DNA from: JBFJVD01 sp041624375
GTDB taxonomy: Bacteria; Chloroflexota; Anaerolineae; Anaerolineales; E44-bin32
DNA length: 14,094 nucleotides
Assembly (NCBI GenBank): GCA_041624375.1
Contig: JBFJVD010000044.1
Coordinates: 1 to 14,094 of the forward strand
Direction: 5' to 3'
Shown: positions 6,396 through 13,039 of the stretch, piece after piece
Numbering within the stretch: the first letter of the stretch is position 1
Layout: every line of letters begins with the position of its first letter
The notes under the pieces: generated by a model
What the model saw: only the letters and a program-made list of their open reading frames with translations
Databases searched by the model: none
What the model was told of the DNA's origin: nothing
Position numbers and translations under genes: made by a program

Positions 6396-6809
6396 CTACT
6401 CGTCCAGCGCAGCGTAGCCCATGCCCTCGGTGAAGTAATCATAATTCGGCGGGATATCTTCTCGAAGATCGACGACCTCCCCCGCCTCCAGCGTCCGTGT
6501 CGCTTTCAGCTCAAGGGGCTCACCATACTGATTCTCGCCGGTCCACGTCTGGTCGAAGCCAGGCGTACCGACGGGCATGCTCTGAACTTCACCACCCTTG
6601 GCAACATAATCGGCAGGAGTCTCCTCTTCAGTGAAGATCGCCTCATAGGGACACTCCGGGATGCACGCCCCACAGTCGATGCATGTGTCCGGATCGATGT
6701 AGTACCAGGGCCATTCATCAATCGGCTTGCCAGGGAGAATACATTCCACCGGGCAGACATCGACGCAGGACGAGTCGCGCAGGCAAAGGCTGGTGATGAT
6801 ATAGGTCAT
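6396..6809 (-). CDS. Two-cluster ferredoxin (7Fe/8Fe type)
   Basis: Small cytosolic electron carrier, 137 residues. The first cluster region has C9, C15, C19 and C23 (LCLRDSSCVDVCPVECI) and the second has C43, C46, C49 and C53 (CIDCGACIPECP), the usual two-centre layout of FdI-type ferredoxins. The C-x5-C-x3-C spacing of the first centre is two residues shorter than the C-x7-C-x3-C of characterised 7Fe ferredoxins, so cluster type is uncertain. WPWYYIDPDT (33-42) joins the two motifs. An acidic extension of about 75 residues follows the clusters. The start is ATG 6809, because AGGAG (6817-6821) is 7 bases upstream; the GTG at 6815 is too close to it. It lies 73 bases after the SOD gene on the same strand and before a strong terminator. 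The redox partner is unknown. Confidence 0.9.
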   Translation of the reverse strand: MTYIITSLCLRDSSCVDVCPVECILPGKPIDEWPWYYIDPDTCIDCGACIPECPYEAIFTEEETPADYVAKGGEVQSMPVGTPGFDQTWTGENQYGEPLELKATRTLEAGEVVDLREDIPPNYDYFTEGMGYAALDE

Positions 6810-6882
6810 GGTCACGCTCCTACAGGGATATCCTCAGCCCTCACGTGCAGGCTGTTGTTTGGCGACAGGCAAAAGTATACCT

Positions 6883-7494
6883 CTACTTCGCAGCGGCGTA
6901 CAGTTTCGCCACCTCCGCCCAGTTGACGACGTTCCACCAGGCGGCTGCGTAGTCGGCGCGCCGGTTCTGGTAATTGAGATAATAGGCGTGCTCCCAGACA
7001 TCCAGACCGAGAATCGGGGTCATCCCCTGGCTGATTGGCGTGTCCTGATTCGGTGTGGAGAGCACGCTCAACCCCCCGGAAGAGTCCACCGCCAGCCACC
7101 CCCATCCGCTGCCGAACTGCCCGACCGCGGTGCTCTGGAATTGCTCTTTGAAGGCATCGAAGCCGCCAAAGGCACTGCCGATCGCCTGGCCGAGGTCGCC
7201 CTCTGGCGCGCCCCCACCATCCGGGCTCATGATCGACCAGAAGAGATTGTGATTGACGAAGCCGCCGCCGTTGTTGCGGACAGCCATCCGAATCGACTCG
7301 GGAAGGGCGTTCAGGTCGGCAAGCAATTCCTCCGCCGACTTCCCTTGAAGGTGATCGTGACCTTCAAGGGCTTTGTTCAGATTGCTGGTGTACGCTGCGT
7401 GGTGCTTGGAGTGATGGATTTCCATGGTCCGCGCGTCGATGTGCGGTTCCAGCGCATCATACGCATACGGGAGTTGGGGCAGTTCGAACGCCAT
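6883..7494 (-). CDS. sodA: Superoxide dismutase, Mn/Fe family, probably Mn type
   Basis: Cytosolic enzyme that dismutates superoxide to oxygen and hydrogen peroxide. The 203 residues have the four metal ligands H27, H82, D165 (in DVWEH) and H169. The NNGGGFVNHNLFW segment (74-86) with glycine near 77 and the glutamine in NQD (Q150) follow the manganese rather than the iron pattern, though metal choice cannot be fixed by sequence alone. The start ATG 7494 is chosen because AGGAGG (7504-7509) lies 9 bases upstream and family members begin with FELP-like residues; the frame is open further upstream but lacks similarity. A strong promoter at 7624-7653 gives a leader of about 120 bases. Ferredoxin follows 73 bases downstream, possibly on the same transcript. 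Confidence 0.95.
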   Translation of the reverse strand: MAFELPQLPYAYDALEPHIDARTMEIHHSKHHAAYTSNLNKALEGHDHLQGKSAEELLADLNALPESIRMAVRNNGGGFVNHNLFWSIMSPDGGGAPEGDLGQAIGSAFGGFDAFKEQFQSTAVGQFGSGWGWLAVDSSGGLSVLSTPNQDTPISQGMTPILGLDVWEHAYYLNYQNRRADYAAAWWNVVNWAEVAKLYAAAK

Positions 7495-7623
7495 AACAAT
7501 GATCCTCCTCATGAAGCTTTTCGAAATCGTCTCACCACAAAAGGGGCGGCCTTGATTGGATCGGTGGCAGTTGCCCGTCGCGAGTCGACCGACAGCGGCG
7601 ATCCATTTGTGGCACTCTTCACC

Positions 7624-7653
7624 ATTGTAAAATCCGGCGCGAGCCTTTGTCAA
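7624..7653 (-). promoter_or_regulatory. Strong sigma-70 promoter of the SOD gene
   Basis: On the minus strand a consensus TTGACA (7648-7653) is followed by 18 bases and TACAAT (7624-7629). The predicted start is near 7617, so the SOD message has an unusually long leader of about 120 bases before ATG 7494. I see no known riboswitch fold in that leader. The same 253-base gap also separates SOD from the divergent zinc-ribbon gene. Confidence 0.7.
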
Positions 7654-7747
7654 GCCGCGCCGGGCGTGTTAGCCTTAAGCAGGATCGAATCGCTGCTTGT
7701 GATCGATGAGAGACGCCGCAATTTCCGCCACCAGAAGAGGACAAATC

Positions 7748-7942
7748 ATGCACCTAAGCTGCTTCCGCTGCCAGACAAGCTTCTCACTCAAGAAGGAGGA
7801 GATCGCGTTCGCGATCGAGGCGCTCCGCGAAAGCGGCGACGCCCACTACGATGCCCGCTGCCCCCGCGGACACGCCAATCGGCTTTCGCTCGAGCAGCTG
7901 GAGCGCGCGGCGCCGCGCACGGAGTCGCCCAGCGAGGAATAG
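7748..7942 (+). CDS. Small zinc-ribbon-like protein, function unknown
   Basis: A 64-residue protein. It has C5-F-R-C8 near the N-terminus and C38-P-R-G-H42 in the middle, a C-x2-C / C-x3-H arrangement likely to bind one zinc, joined by a charged helical segment (about 14-30). The tail is acidic and proline-containing. The start is ATG 7748, because AAGAGG (7735-7740) ends 7 bases upstream; an in-frame ATG at 7706 lacks a ribosome binding site. It is divergent from SOD and followed by a hairpin with a T-rich tail, so it appears to be a single-gene transcript. Coding is supported by the ribosome site, the cysteine pattern and the terminator. I do not recognise a named family; nucleic-acid binding or a structural ribbon are both possible. 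Confidence 0.7.
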   Translation: MHLSCFRCQTSFSLKKEEIAFAIEALRESGDAHYDARCPRGHANRLSLEQLERAAPRTESPSEE

Positions 7943-8008
7943 TCGCGCGAAGCGCTGCCGACACCTCCACCCGCGCTGCGCCGACCCAGACAGCATCCTT
8001 CGACCCGG

Positions 8009-8041
8009 CCGCCGTCACTTCACGGCGGTCTTACCTTTTTC
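8009..8041 (+). terminator. Intrinsic terminator after the zinc-ribbon gene
   Basis: CCGCCGT (8009-8015) pairs with ACGGCGG (8022-8028) around a 6-base loop, followed by TCTTACCTTTTTC. It begins 66 bases after the stop at 7942 and is oriented for the plus strand; on the minus strand no T-run follows. Confidence 0.65.
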
Positions 8042-8182
8042 AGCAGTCCCTGGAAGGCCACTGGCAGTCGGCCGCTTGGACGATGCCTCCCGGGTCACCC
8101 CGAGCAAGCGGACCACACGGCGCCCGCCCTTCCAGCTCCTTGCACTCAGACCGGGATGCGCTGAGGTCGGGTGACGGGCCAC
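8015..8182 (-). CDS. Possible small basic ORF after the MFS gene (doubtful)
   Basis: An open frame of 55 residues starts at GTG 8182 inside the last codons of the MFS gene, in a different frame, and ends at TGA 8015-8017. The product is strongly basic (segments such as SWKGGRRVVRLL and TAEKGKTAVK) with no cysteine or recognised motif. No Shine-Dalgarno sequence precedes the GTG, and its end runs into the plus-strand terminator hairpin. It may be a chance frame in the otherwise featureless stretch between 7943 and 8145. Confidence 0.15.
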   Translation of the reverse strand: MARHPTSAHPGLSARSWKGGRRVVRLLGVTREASSKRPTASGLPGTAEKGKTAVK

Positions 8183-9327
8183 AGCCGGCCCAGGAGAAAG
8201 GTCAGCGTCATAGCCACCAAGGCGATGCCGGCGGTTGTGTAGAAGAAGGCGCCGAATCCGAACCGGTCAGCCTGGAATCCGCTCACAAGCGTCCCCACCG
8301 AACCCGACGCAAAGGTGAAGCCGAGAATCAAGCCCGACGCCATGCCGCGCCGCCGCGGCAGGAGCCGCTGGGCCATCACCAGCACGATGCTATGCGATGC
8401 GCCGGTGAATGCGCCAGACAAAGGCGTGATCAGGTAGCGCCAGCCAGAGTCACCGAGTTCAGGATAGAGGCCGATCGGGACCGCAGCCAGCAGCATCGCA
8501 GTTGCCAGCACCCGGCGCTGGCCGAAGCGATCGGCCAACCAGCCTCCGGTCACCCCACCGACCGCCGATCCACCCATCAGCAGCGCGGCAAGCAGACCAT
8601 AACTTGACGCCGGCAGCCCGAGGTCGCTGTAATACTTCGGAATAAAGACCACCAGATTCGACATGGTCCACGAGCGCGTCGCCACCAGCAGGATGAACAC
8701 GAGCAAACCACCGGTCGCAATGCTCAGCCTCGCGGCACCCCCGCCTTCTGAACCCTCGCGCTCGAATGACCGGGGCGACATCCAGCGGCCGGCAATAACC
8801 CCCGATGGGAGCACATAGGTGAGAAGGAGGAGCAGCCCAGCAGGCCCCCACCGGTCCAGGATCACCCCACCGATCGCCGGGCCGAAGGATAAGCCCCCCT
8901 GGCCGAACAGGAAGAAGAGCGAGGCCGCCGTCGTCTCACGACCCGCGAGGAACTGATTGCCCCGGTCCGTCGCCTCCATGGCGCCTGCTGGATGGTACGC
9001 CGCGGACCCGAGCGCGGCCAGGATCAGGAACGCCAGCGACGCGTACCCCTGCACGCTGACGGCGATGGCAAACATGCCCGCCATCCAGAGGACCCCTCCA
9101 GCCGCGATCCACCGCGCACCGAGCCGGTCGGCGAGAAGGCCAAAGATGGGCTGTGAGAGTGAGTTGCTGAGCGTATAGAGTGTGCCCAGCACACCGATCC
9201 AGGTGTTGGTGAGGCCAAGTGGGACGCTGAAGAAGGCGAGCAGCAGCGGGTGCTGGCTGTTGAGCAGATCGACCCCGAGGTGCGCAGAAACCGTGGCCGT
9301 GAATGAAGAATCGCGCAGAATCCTCAA
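8146..9327 (-). CDS. MFS transporter, fosmidomycin-resistance (Fsr)-like
   Basis: Inner-membrane secondary transporter of the major facilitator superfamily, 393 residues with about twelve hydrophobic segments in two halves, split by a polar loop with SFEREGSEGGG. The loop between helices 2 and 3 holds GLLADRLGARW, and the matching loop in the second half is GWLADRFGQRRV, the MFS A-motif. AHLGVDLLNSQHPLL in helix 1 and AYHPAGAMEA in the first half resemble the Fsr/YfnC-like exporter group; the substrate is not predictable. The start is TTG 9327, overlapping the nadD stop (TTGA), with a weak GAAGG about 9 bases upstream, so translation is probably coupled to nadD. It is last in the obg-nadD-MFS unit. 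The link to those housekeeping genes looks like operon hitchhiking. Confidence 0.85.
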   Translation of the reverse strand: MRILRDSSFTATVSAHLGVDLLNSQHPLLLAFFSVPLGLTNTWIGVLGTLYTLSNSLSQPIFGLLADRLGARWIAAGGVLWMAGMFAIAVSVQGYASLAFLILAALGSAAYHPAGAMEATDRGNQFLAGRETTAASLFFLFGQGGLSFGPAIGGVILDRWGPAGLLLLLTYVLPSGVIAGRWMSPRSFEREGSEGGGAARLSIATGGLLVFILLVATRSWTMSNLVVFIPKYYSDLGLPASSYGLLAALLMGGSAVGGVTGGWLADRFGQRRVLATAMLLAAVPIGLYPELGDSGWRYLITPLSGAFTGASHSIVLVMAQRLLPRRRGMASGLILGFTFASGSVGTLVSGFQADRFGFGAFFYTTAGIALVAMTLTFLLGRLWPVTRPQRIPV

Positions 9328-9926
9328 AGATAGAGGCCTTCGTCCAGGATGATCTGCGCAACAGTCTCCGGGACCATGTAGCGGAAGGCCTTTCCCTCGT
9401 GCACGCGGCGTCGAATATCCCGGCCTGAGAGGCCAATCGGAGGCGAATCGAAGAAGACCAACTTGCCCGTCAGGCCGGGCAGCTTCTGTTCAAGCTCCTG
9501 GACCTCGACTTCGACCCCGGGACGCCGCATGACGGCGATCTGGGCAGCGGCGCGAAGCAAATCCCCCGGGCGGTGCCAGGCTGGCAGATCGCGCAGGGAG
9601 TCTGAGCCCATGAGATAAGCGTATTCGGCCTGGGGATGACGTCGCTTCAGCCAGGCCATCGTCCCTACCGCGAAATGAGGTTGGGGTCGCTCCAGATCAG
9701 CGAGCGAGAGCTCGAAATGTGGGTTTCCGTGGATGGCAGCCTCGACCATCCGCACGCGAATTCCAGCCGGCGTGATCGGCTGCTCGGGCTTATGGGGCGG
9801 GTCCCCGGTGACCACCCAGAGCACGCGATCCAGATTCAGCTCAACACGCGCACCCTCCGCCAGGATCAGATGGCCCCAGTGTGGGGGATCGAACGTGCCG
9901 CCGTAGACCCCGGTCAGTCGCGCCAT
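9324..9926 (-). CDS. nadD: Nicotinate-nucleotide adenylyltransferase NadD
   Basis: Cytosolic enzyme that joins nicotinate mononucleotide and ATP to make deamido-NAD in NAD synthesis. The 200 residues have the nucleotidyltransferase motif GGTFDPPHWGH (9-19), MGSDSLRDLPAWHRP (106-120), where bacterial NadD proteins have a G-x-D-x-L...W segment, and LSGRDIR (166-172) in place of the usual ISSTxIR. The length is normal. ATG 9926 lies 13 bases inside the end of obg in another frame and the stop overlaps the next gene's TTG, so the three genes are probably one translationally coupled unit. obg and nadD are neighbours in many bacteria; the ribosome silencing factor gene rsfS that often follows is absent here. 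Confidence 0.95.
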   Translation of the reverse strand: MARLTGVYGGTFDPPHWGHLILAEGARVELNLDRVLWVVTGDPPHKPEQPITPAGIRVRMVEAAIHGNPHFELSLADLERPQPHFAVGTMAWLKRRHPQAEYAYLMGSDSLRDLPAWHRPGDLLRAAAQIAVMRRPGVEVEVQELEQKLPGLTGKLVFFDSPPIGLSGRDIRRRVHEGKAFRYMVPETVAQIILDEGLYL

Positions 9927-11176
9927 TCGAGCTCGTATTCATCCACACGCACGGTATCACCAGGCTCGATCCCCGCGTCGCGCAGGGCTTGATCAATTCC
10001 AAGGCGTTCGAGCATCCGTTGGAAGCGGACCACGGCTTCATCGTACTCCCAGTAGGTCATCGCGGCTGCTCGCTCGATGGCCTTGCCCCGGATCCGCCAG
10101 CTCGCGTCCGGCTCACGCTCGATGACGAAGGCGCTGGGATCCGGCTCTGGTCGATAGACGGGAAGCTCGGGCTCCTGCGCGATTTCCGCCGGCTGCTGCA
10201 GGGTTTCTATGGCAGCATAAAGCAGCTGGCGGAGGTTCGAACGGGCCACTGCAGAGATCGCCAACGGGTCGATGTCCAGCCGCTTGAATGCTGCCCTGAG
10301 TTCGGGAAGGCGCTGCTCGACTTCCGGGAGATCAATCTTGTTGATAGCCACGATTTGAGGGACTTCGGCCAGGCGCTGGTCGAAGAGCGCCAACTCAGCA
10401 TTCACCTGTGAATAGTCGGCGATCGGGTCTTCGCCCATGCCGTCGATCAGATGAATGAGAACCCGCGTGCGCTGGATGTGACGCAAGAATCGGGTGCCCA
10501 GTCCCGCGCCGCTGTGCGCGCCTTCGATCAATCCGGGGATATCGGCGAGGACGATCGTATGGTCGTCGTCGAGTTCGGCGACGCCGAGGTTGGGCTCGAG
10601 GGTCGTAAAAGGGTAGTCGGCAATCTTTGGGCGAGCGTTGGTGACCGCTGACAACAGCGTGGATTTGCCGGCGTTGGGCACACCGACGATCCCAACATCC
10701 GCCAGCAGGCGCAGTTCCAACAGCACATGCCGCTGCTCCCCGGGCTCACCGCGTTCGGCGAGTCGAGGCGCCTGGTTGCTCGCCGTCGCGAAGCGCGCGT
10801 TCCCCCGCCCGCCGCGCCCTCCACGTGCCAGCGTGAGGCGCTGGCCCGCCTCCACCAGGTCGCCCAGCAAATCGCCGCTCTCGGCATCACGAACGATCGT
10901 GCCGGGTGGCACGCGCAGGACGACGTCTTCAGCGCTTGCGCCGGTACGGTTTCCGCCCCCGCCGCGGGCGCCATCCTTGGCCCGCACGAGCCTGCGGCGG
11001 CGGAAGGCTGTCAGCGTGTTCCTGCGCGGGTCGACCTCCAGGATCACATCCCCTCCCCGGCCGCCGTCACCGCCGTCGGGACCCCCGCGCGGCACATATT
11101 TCTCCCGCCGGAAGTGAACGATCCCATCGCCCCCTTTGCCGGAGATCACGTGGATCTTGGCCTCGTCGAGGAACAT
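9914..11176 (-). CDS. obg: GTPase ObgE/CgtA
   Basis: Essential GTPase that binds the large ribosomal subunit and takes part in its assembly and in stress signalling. Of 420 residues, about 1-158 form the glycine-rich Obg fold (GGDGGRGGDV, GGRGGRGN). The G domain follows with G1 GVPNAGKS (165-172), switch DYPFTTLEPN, G3 DIPG (212-215), G4 NKID (279-282) and G5 SAV (308-310). A C-terminal OCT domain fills about 340-420. The start is placed at ATG 11176 because the family begins MF-x-D; an in-frame TTG at 11191 would add five residues and its AAAGG abuts the codon. An extended -10 lies upstream in the gap shared with the divergent rex. Its end overlaps nadD by 13 bases. No domain is missing. Confidence 0.96.
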   Translation of the reverse strand: MFLDEAKIHVISGKGGDGIVHFRREKYVPRGGPDGGDGGRGGDVILEVDPRRNTLTAFRRRRLVRAKDGARGGGGNRTGASAEDVVLRVPPGTIVRDAESGDLLGDLVEAGQRLTLARGGRGGRGNARFATASNQAPRLAERGEPGEQRHVLLELRLLADVGIVGVPNAGKSTLLSAVTNARPKIADYPFTTLEPNLGVAELDDDHTIVLADIPGLIEGAHSGAGLGTRFLRHIQRTRVLIHLIDGMGEDPIADYSQVNAELALFDQRLAEVPQIVAINKIDLPEVEQRLPELRAAFKRLDIDPLAISAVARSNLRQLLYAAIETLQQPAEIAQEPELPVYRPEPDPSAFVIEREPDASWRIRGKAIERAAAMTYWEYDEAVVRFQRMLERLGIDQALRDAGIEPGDTVRVDEYELEWRD

Positions 11177-11223
11177 GTGGCGGTGCCCCAACCTTTGCCG
11201 AATGGAGTGCGGACAGCGCGCGG

Positions 11224-11232
11224 ATTATACCA
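11224..11232 (-). promoter_or_regulatory. Extended -10 promoter element for obg
   Basis: The minus strand reads TGGTATAAT, an extended -10 with a perfect core. The predicted start near 11217 gives a leader of about 40 bases to ATG 11176. No good -35 hexamer is visible, as is common with extended -10 promoters. Confidence 0.5.
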
Positions 11233-11262
11233 ACCGACTGCTGGGAATCTATTTGCGATAAT

Positions 11263-11291
11263 TTGCACTTAAGCCCCAGCTATGATAGATT
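11263..11291 (+). promoter_or_regulatory. Possible rex promoter
   Basis: TTGCAC (11263-11268), 17 bases, then TAGATT (11286-11291); both hexamers are imperfect. A better-looking TATGAT at 11281-11286 overlaps but has no -35 at a suitable distance. Just upstream is a direct repeat TTTGC-N5-TTTGC (11252-11266) with 10-base spacing. No clear Rex operator (TTGTGA-N6-TCACAA) is present. Confidence 0.3.
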
Positions 11292-11330
11292 CGCCCCACC
11301 AGCCGGGATCGGCGTTCTGTGGAGGGCTGC

Positions 11331-11951
11331 ATGGCCTCGCTTATCGTCCCTGACATCGTCGTCGGGCGTCTCCCTCTCTATCTGCGGGCGTTGTCCGAAA
11401 TGATGGCGGAAGGGAAAGAGATCACTTCCTCCCAGGAGCTCGGCGAACATCTGGGAATTTCCTCGGCGCAGATCCGGAAAGACCTCTCCCAGTTTGGCGA
11501 ATTCGGCAAGCAAGGAACCGGCTACAACATCGGGTTCCTGGCGGAGCAGCTCCGCCGCATCCTCCGGGTGGAAGAGCTGTGGGAGGTCGCCCTGGTCGGC
11601 ATCGGAGATCTCGGTCGGGCGATCGCCAATTATGATGGTTTTGTGGATCGCGGCTTCCGGATCAGTGCGGTCTACGACAGCGATCCGGCGAAGATCGGCT
11701 CGACCGTCGGGAAGTTCAAGGTGCTCGATTATGCCCGACTGATGACGGACATTCGGCAGAAAGAAATCCGGGTGGCGATGCTCGCTGTGCCCGCCTCCGC
11801 AGCTCAATCCATCAGCGACGACCTCGTAAAGGCAGGTATCCAGGCCATCCTCTGCTATGCGCCCACTTCGCTCACAGTACCCGAGCATGTTCAGGTTCAA
11901 TACATCGACCCGGTGGTGCACCTGCAGCGCATGACCTACTACGTGCACTAG
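11331..11951 (+). CDS. rex: Redox-sensing transcriptional repressor Rex
   Basis: Homodimeric repressor that leaves DNA when NADH rises relative to NAD+, controlling respiration and fermentation genes. The 206 residues have an N-terminal winged helix (about 1-75) with ITSSQELGEHLGISSAQIRKD-type recognition segment (31-51) and QFGEFGKQGTGY (54-65), then a Rossmann domain with GIGDLG (90-95) and a C-terminal swapped helix with YIDPVVHLQR. The start ATG 11331 has GGAGG 5 bases upstream; the in-frame GTG at 11319 lies just before that site and is unlikely. It is divergent from obg with 154 bases between the two start codons and converges on the mreB-like gene across a shared terminator. The targets are not visible in the window; the ATP synthase genes nearby are on the other strand. 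Confidence 0.95.
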   Translation: MASLIVPDIVVGRLPLYLRALSEMMAEGKEITSSQELGEHLGISSAQIRKDLSQFGEFGKQGTGYNIGFLAEQLRRILRVEELWEVALVGIGDLGRAIANYDGFVDRGFRISAVYDSDPAKIGSTVGKFKVLDYARLMTDIRQKEIRVAMLAVPASAAQSISDDLVKAGIQAILCYAPTSLTVPEHVQVQYIDPVVHLQRMTYYVH

Positions 11952-11974
11952 CAGCGGCCAACGCCGCGACACAA

Positions 11975-11998
11975 AAAACGCGCCGGTCGGCGCGTTTT
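11975..11998. terminator. Bidirectional intrinsic terminator between rex and the mreB-like gene
   Basis: AAAACGCGCC (11975-11984), loop GGTC, then GGCGCGTTTT (11989-11998): a 10-pair stem flanked by A and T runs. In the plus direction it ends rex, 23 bases after the stop, with TTTTCAATT. In the minus direction it ends the mreB-like gene, with six T after the GC stem. Confidence 0.9.
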
Positions 11999-12025
11999 CA
12001 ATTCACCCAGTGCGCTGCTCTCCAG

Positions 12026-13033
12026 CTACACGGTCGGCAGATTTCGCCTCAGTTTCTCGAGGATCGTCAGCCCACGGCCTGCGCCAAGGCAGGCCGAACC
12101 CACCGGATCTTCCGCCAGATAGGCCGGGACTCCGGTCTCCCGCGTGAGCCACTTATCGATGCCACGCAGCAGGGCCCCGCCCCCGAAGACAACCATCCCG
12201 CGATCAATGATGTCGGAAGCCAGCTCGGGCGGTGTCCGTTCGAGCACATTTCGGACTGAAGCCAGCTGCAGGTGGAGCGTTTCTTGCAGGGCCTCGACCA
12301 CCTCGTTCGTGGTCAGTGTGATCGGCCGTGGCAGACCCGTGACCTGATCCTGACCTTGAATCTCGATCGTCTGCTCTTCTTCCTGCAGGATGGCGGCGCC
12401 GATCCGGATCTTGGCTTCTTCCGCGGTCCGTGGACCGATGATCAAGCCGTATTTCCGCCGGACGTAGCTCACGATCGCTTCGTCAAGGGACGATCCACCC
12501 ACGCGGACGGTATCCGCCGACACAATCCCGCTCATCGCGATCACGGCGGCCTGGGTGGCGCCGCCCCCGAGGACCACCACCATATTTCCGGAAGGGGTGG
12601 CGATGGGCAACCCGACGCCGATCGCCGCCGCCAGCGGTTCTTGAATCAGGTAAACCTCTCGGCTGCCCGCCTGCAGCGCCGCCTCATGCACCGCGCGGCT
12701 CTCGACACTGGTCACGCCGTAGGGAACGGTGACCATTGCGCGCGGTTTGAAGAGACGCGCCGGTCCGCAGACCTTCTCAATGAAATGTCCCAGCATGCGG
12801 TGGGTAACTTCGAAATCGGCGATGACGCCATTGCGCAAAGGCCGCATCACTTCGATGGATTCTGGGACACGGCCGTACATGTCGCGGGCAGCTTGCCCGA
12901 CTTCCACGATCTTCAGTTCTTCGATATCGATGGCCACCACCGTGGGCTCATGCAGGACGACCTCATCGCCGTCACAGATGAGTGTATTGGCGGTCCCCAG
13001 ATCGATTCCCAGGTCTCGTCCGAAAAGGGCCAT
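12026..13033 (-). CDS. mreB: MreB/Mbl-family actin-like protein with altered nucleotide site
   Basis: Bacterial actin homologue of the rod-shape family, 335 residues, close to the usual 330-345. Conserved are phosphate-1 motif GIDLGTANTL (9-18), GVIADFEVT (69-77), KPRAMVTVPYGVTSVESRAV (97-115 region), EPLAAAIGVGLP (132-143), RVGGSSLDEAI (177-187) and the adenosine-motif region VVFGGGALLRG (281-291). The phosphate-2 motif is abnormal: VLGGGATQ (154-161) replaces the family DIGGGTTE, so Asp, Thr and Glu are lost, and Q131 replaces the Glu of IEEP. This suggests weak or no ATP hydrolysis, so it may polymerise without turnover or act as a paralogue to a normal MreB elsewhere; that is inference. 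It starts 6 bases after the atpC stop with GAGG upstream, echoing the Bacillus gene mbl beside the atp operon, and ends at a terminator. Confidence 0.88.
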   Translation of the reverse strand: MALFGRDLGIDLGTANTLICDGDEVVLHEPTVVAIDIEELKIVEVGQAARDMYGRVPESIEVMRPLRNGVIADFEVTHRMLGHFIEKVCGPARLFKPRAMVTVPYGVTSVESRAVHEAALQAGSREVYLIQEPLAAAIGVGLPIATPSGNMVVVLGGGATQAAVIAMSGIVSADTVRVGGSSLDEAIVSYVRRKYGLIIGPRTAEEAKIRIGAAILQEEEQTIEIQGQDQVTGLPRPITLTTNEVVEALQETLHLQLASVRNVLERTPPELASDIIDRGMVVFGGGALLRGIDKWLTRETGVPAYLAEDPVGSACLGAGRGLTILEKLRRNLPTV

Positions 13034-13039
13034 TCGGCC

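Noticed and set aside
7495..7617. Riboswitch in the SOD leader
   Set aside because: No box of the cobalamin, SAM or manganese riboswitch classes could be recognised by eye; only the length is unusual.
7664..7682. Second DtxR-like box upstream of the SOD promoter
   Set aside because: GTTAGCCTTAAGC resembles half of the consensus, but only about 10 of 19 positions match and there is no inverted repeat, so it is not reported as a site.
6808..8607. A 599-residue open frame on the plus strand
   Set aside because: It runs antisense through the ferredoxin edge, SOD and part of the MFS gene, all of which have family motifs. The product has no domain and biased composition, as expected for a GC-driven shadow frame.
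11251..11276. Rex operator ahead of rex
   Set aside because: The AT-rich stretch contains TTTGC direct repeats but not the inverted TTGTGA-N6-TCACAA pattern. Only the outer three bases of a possible palindrome pair.
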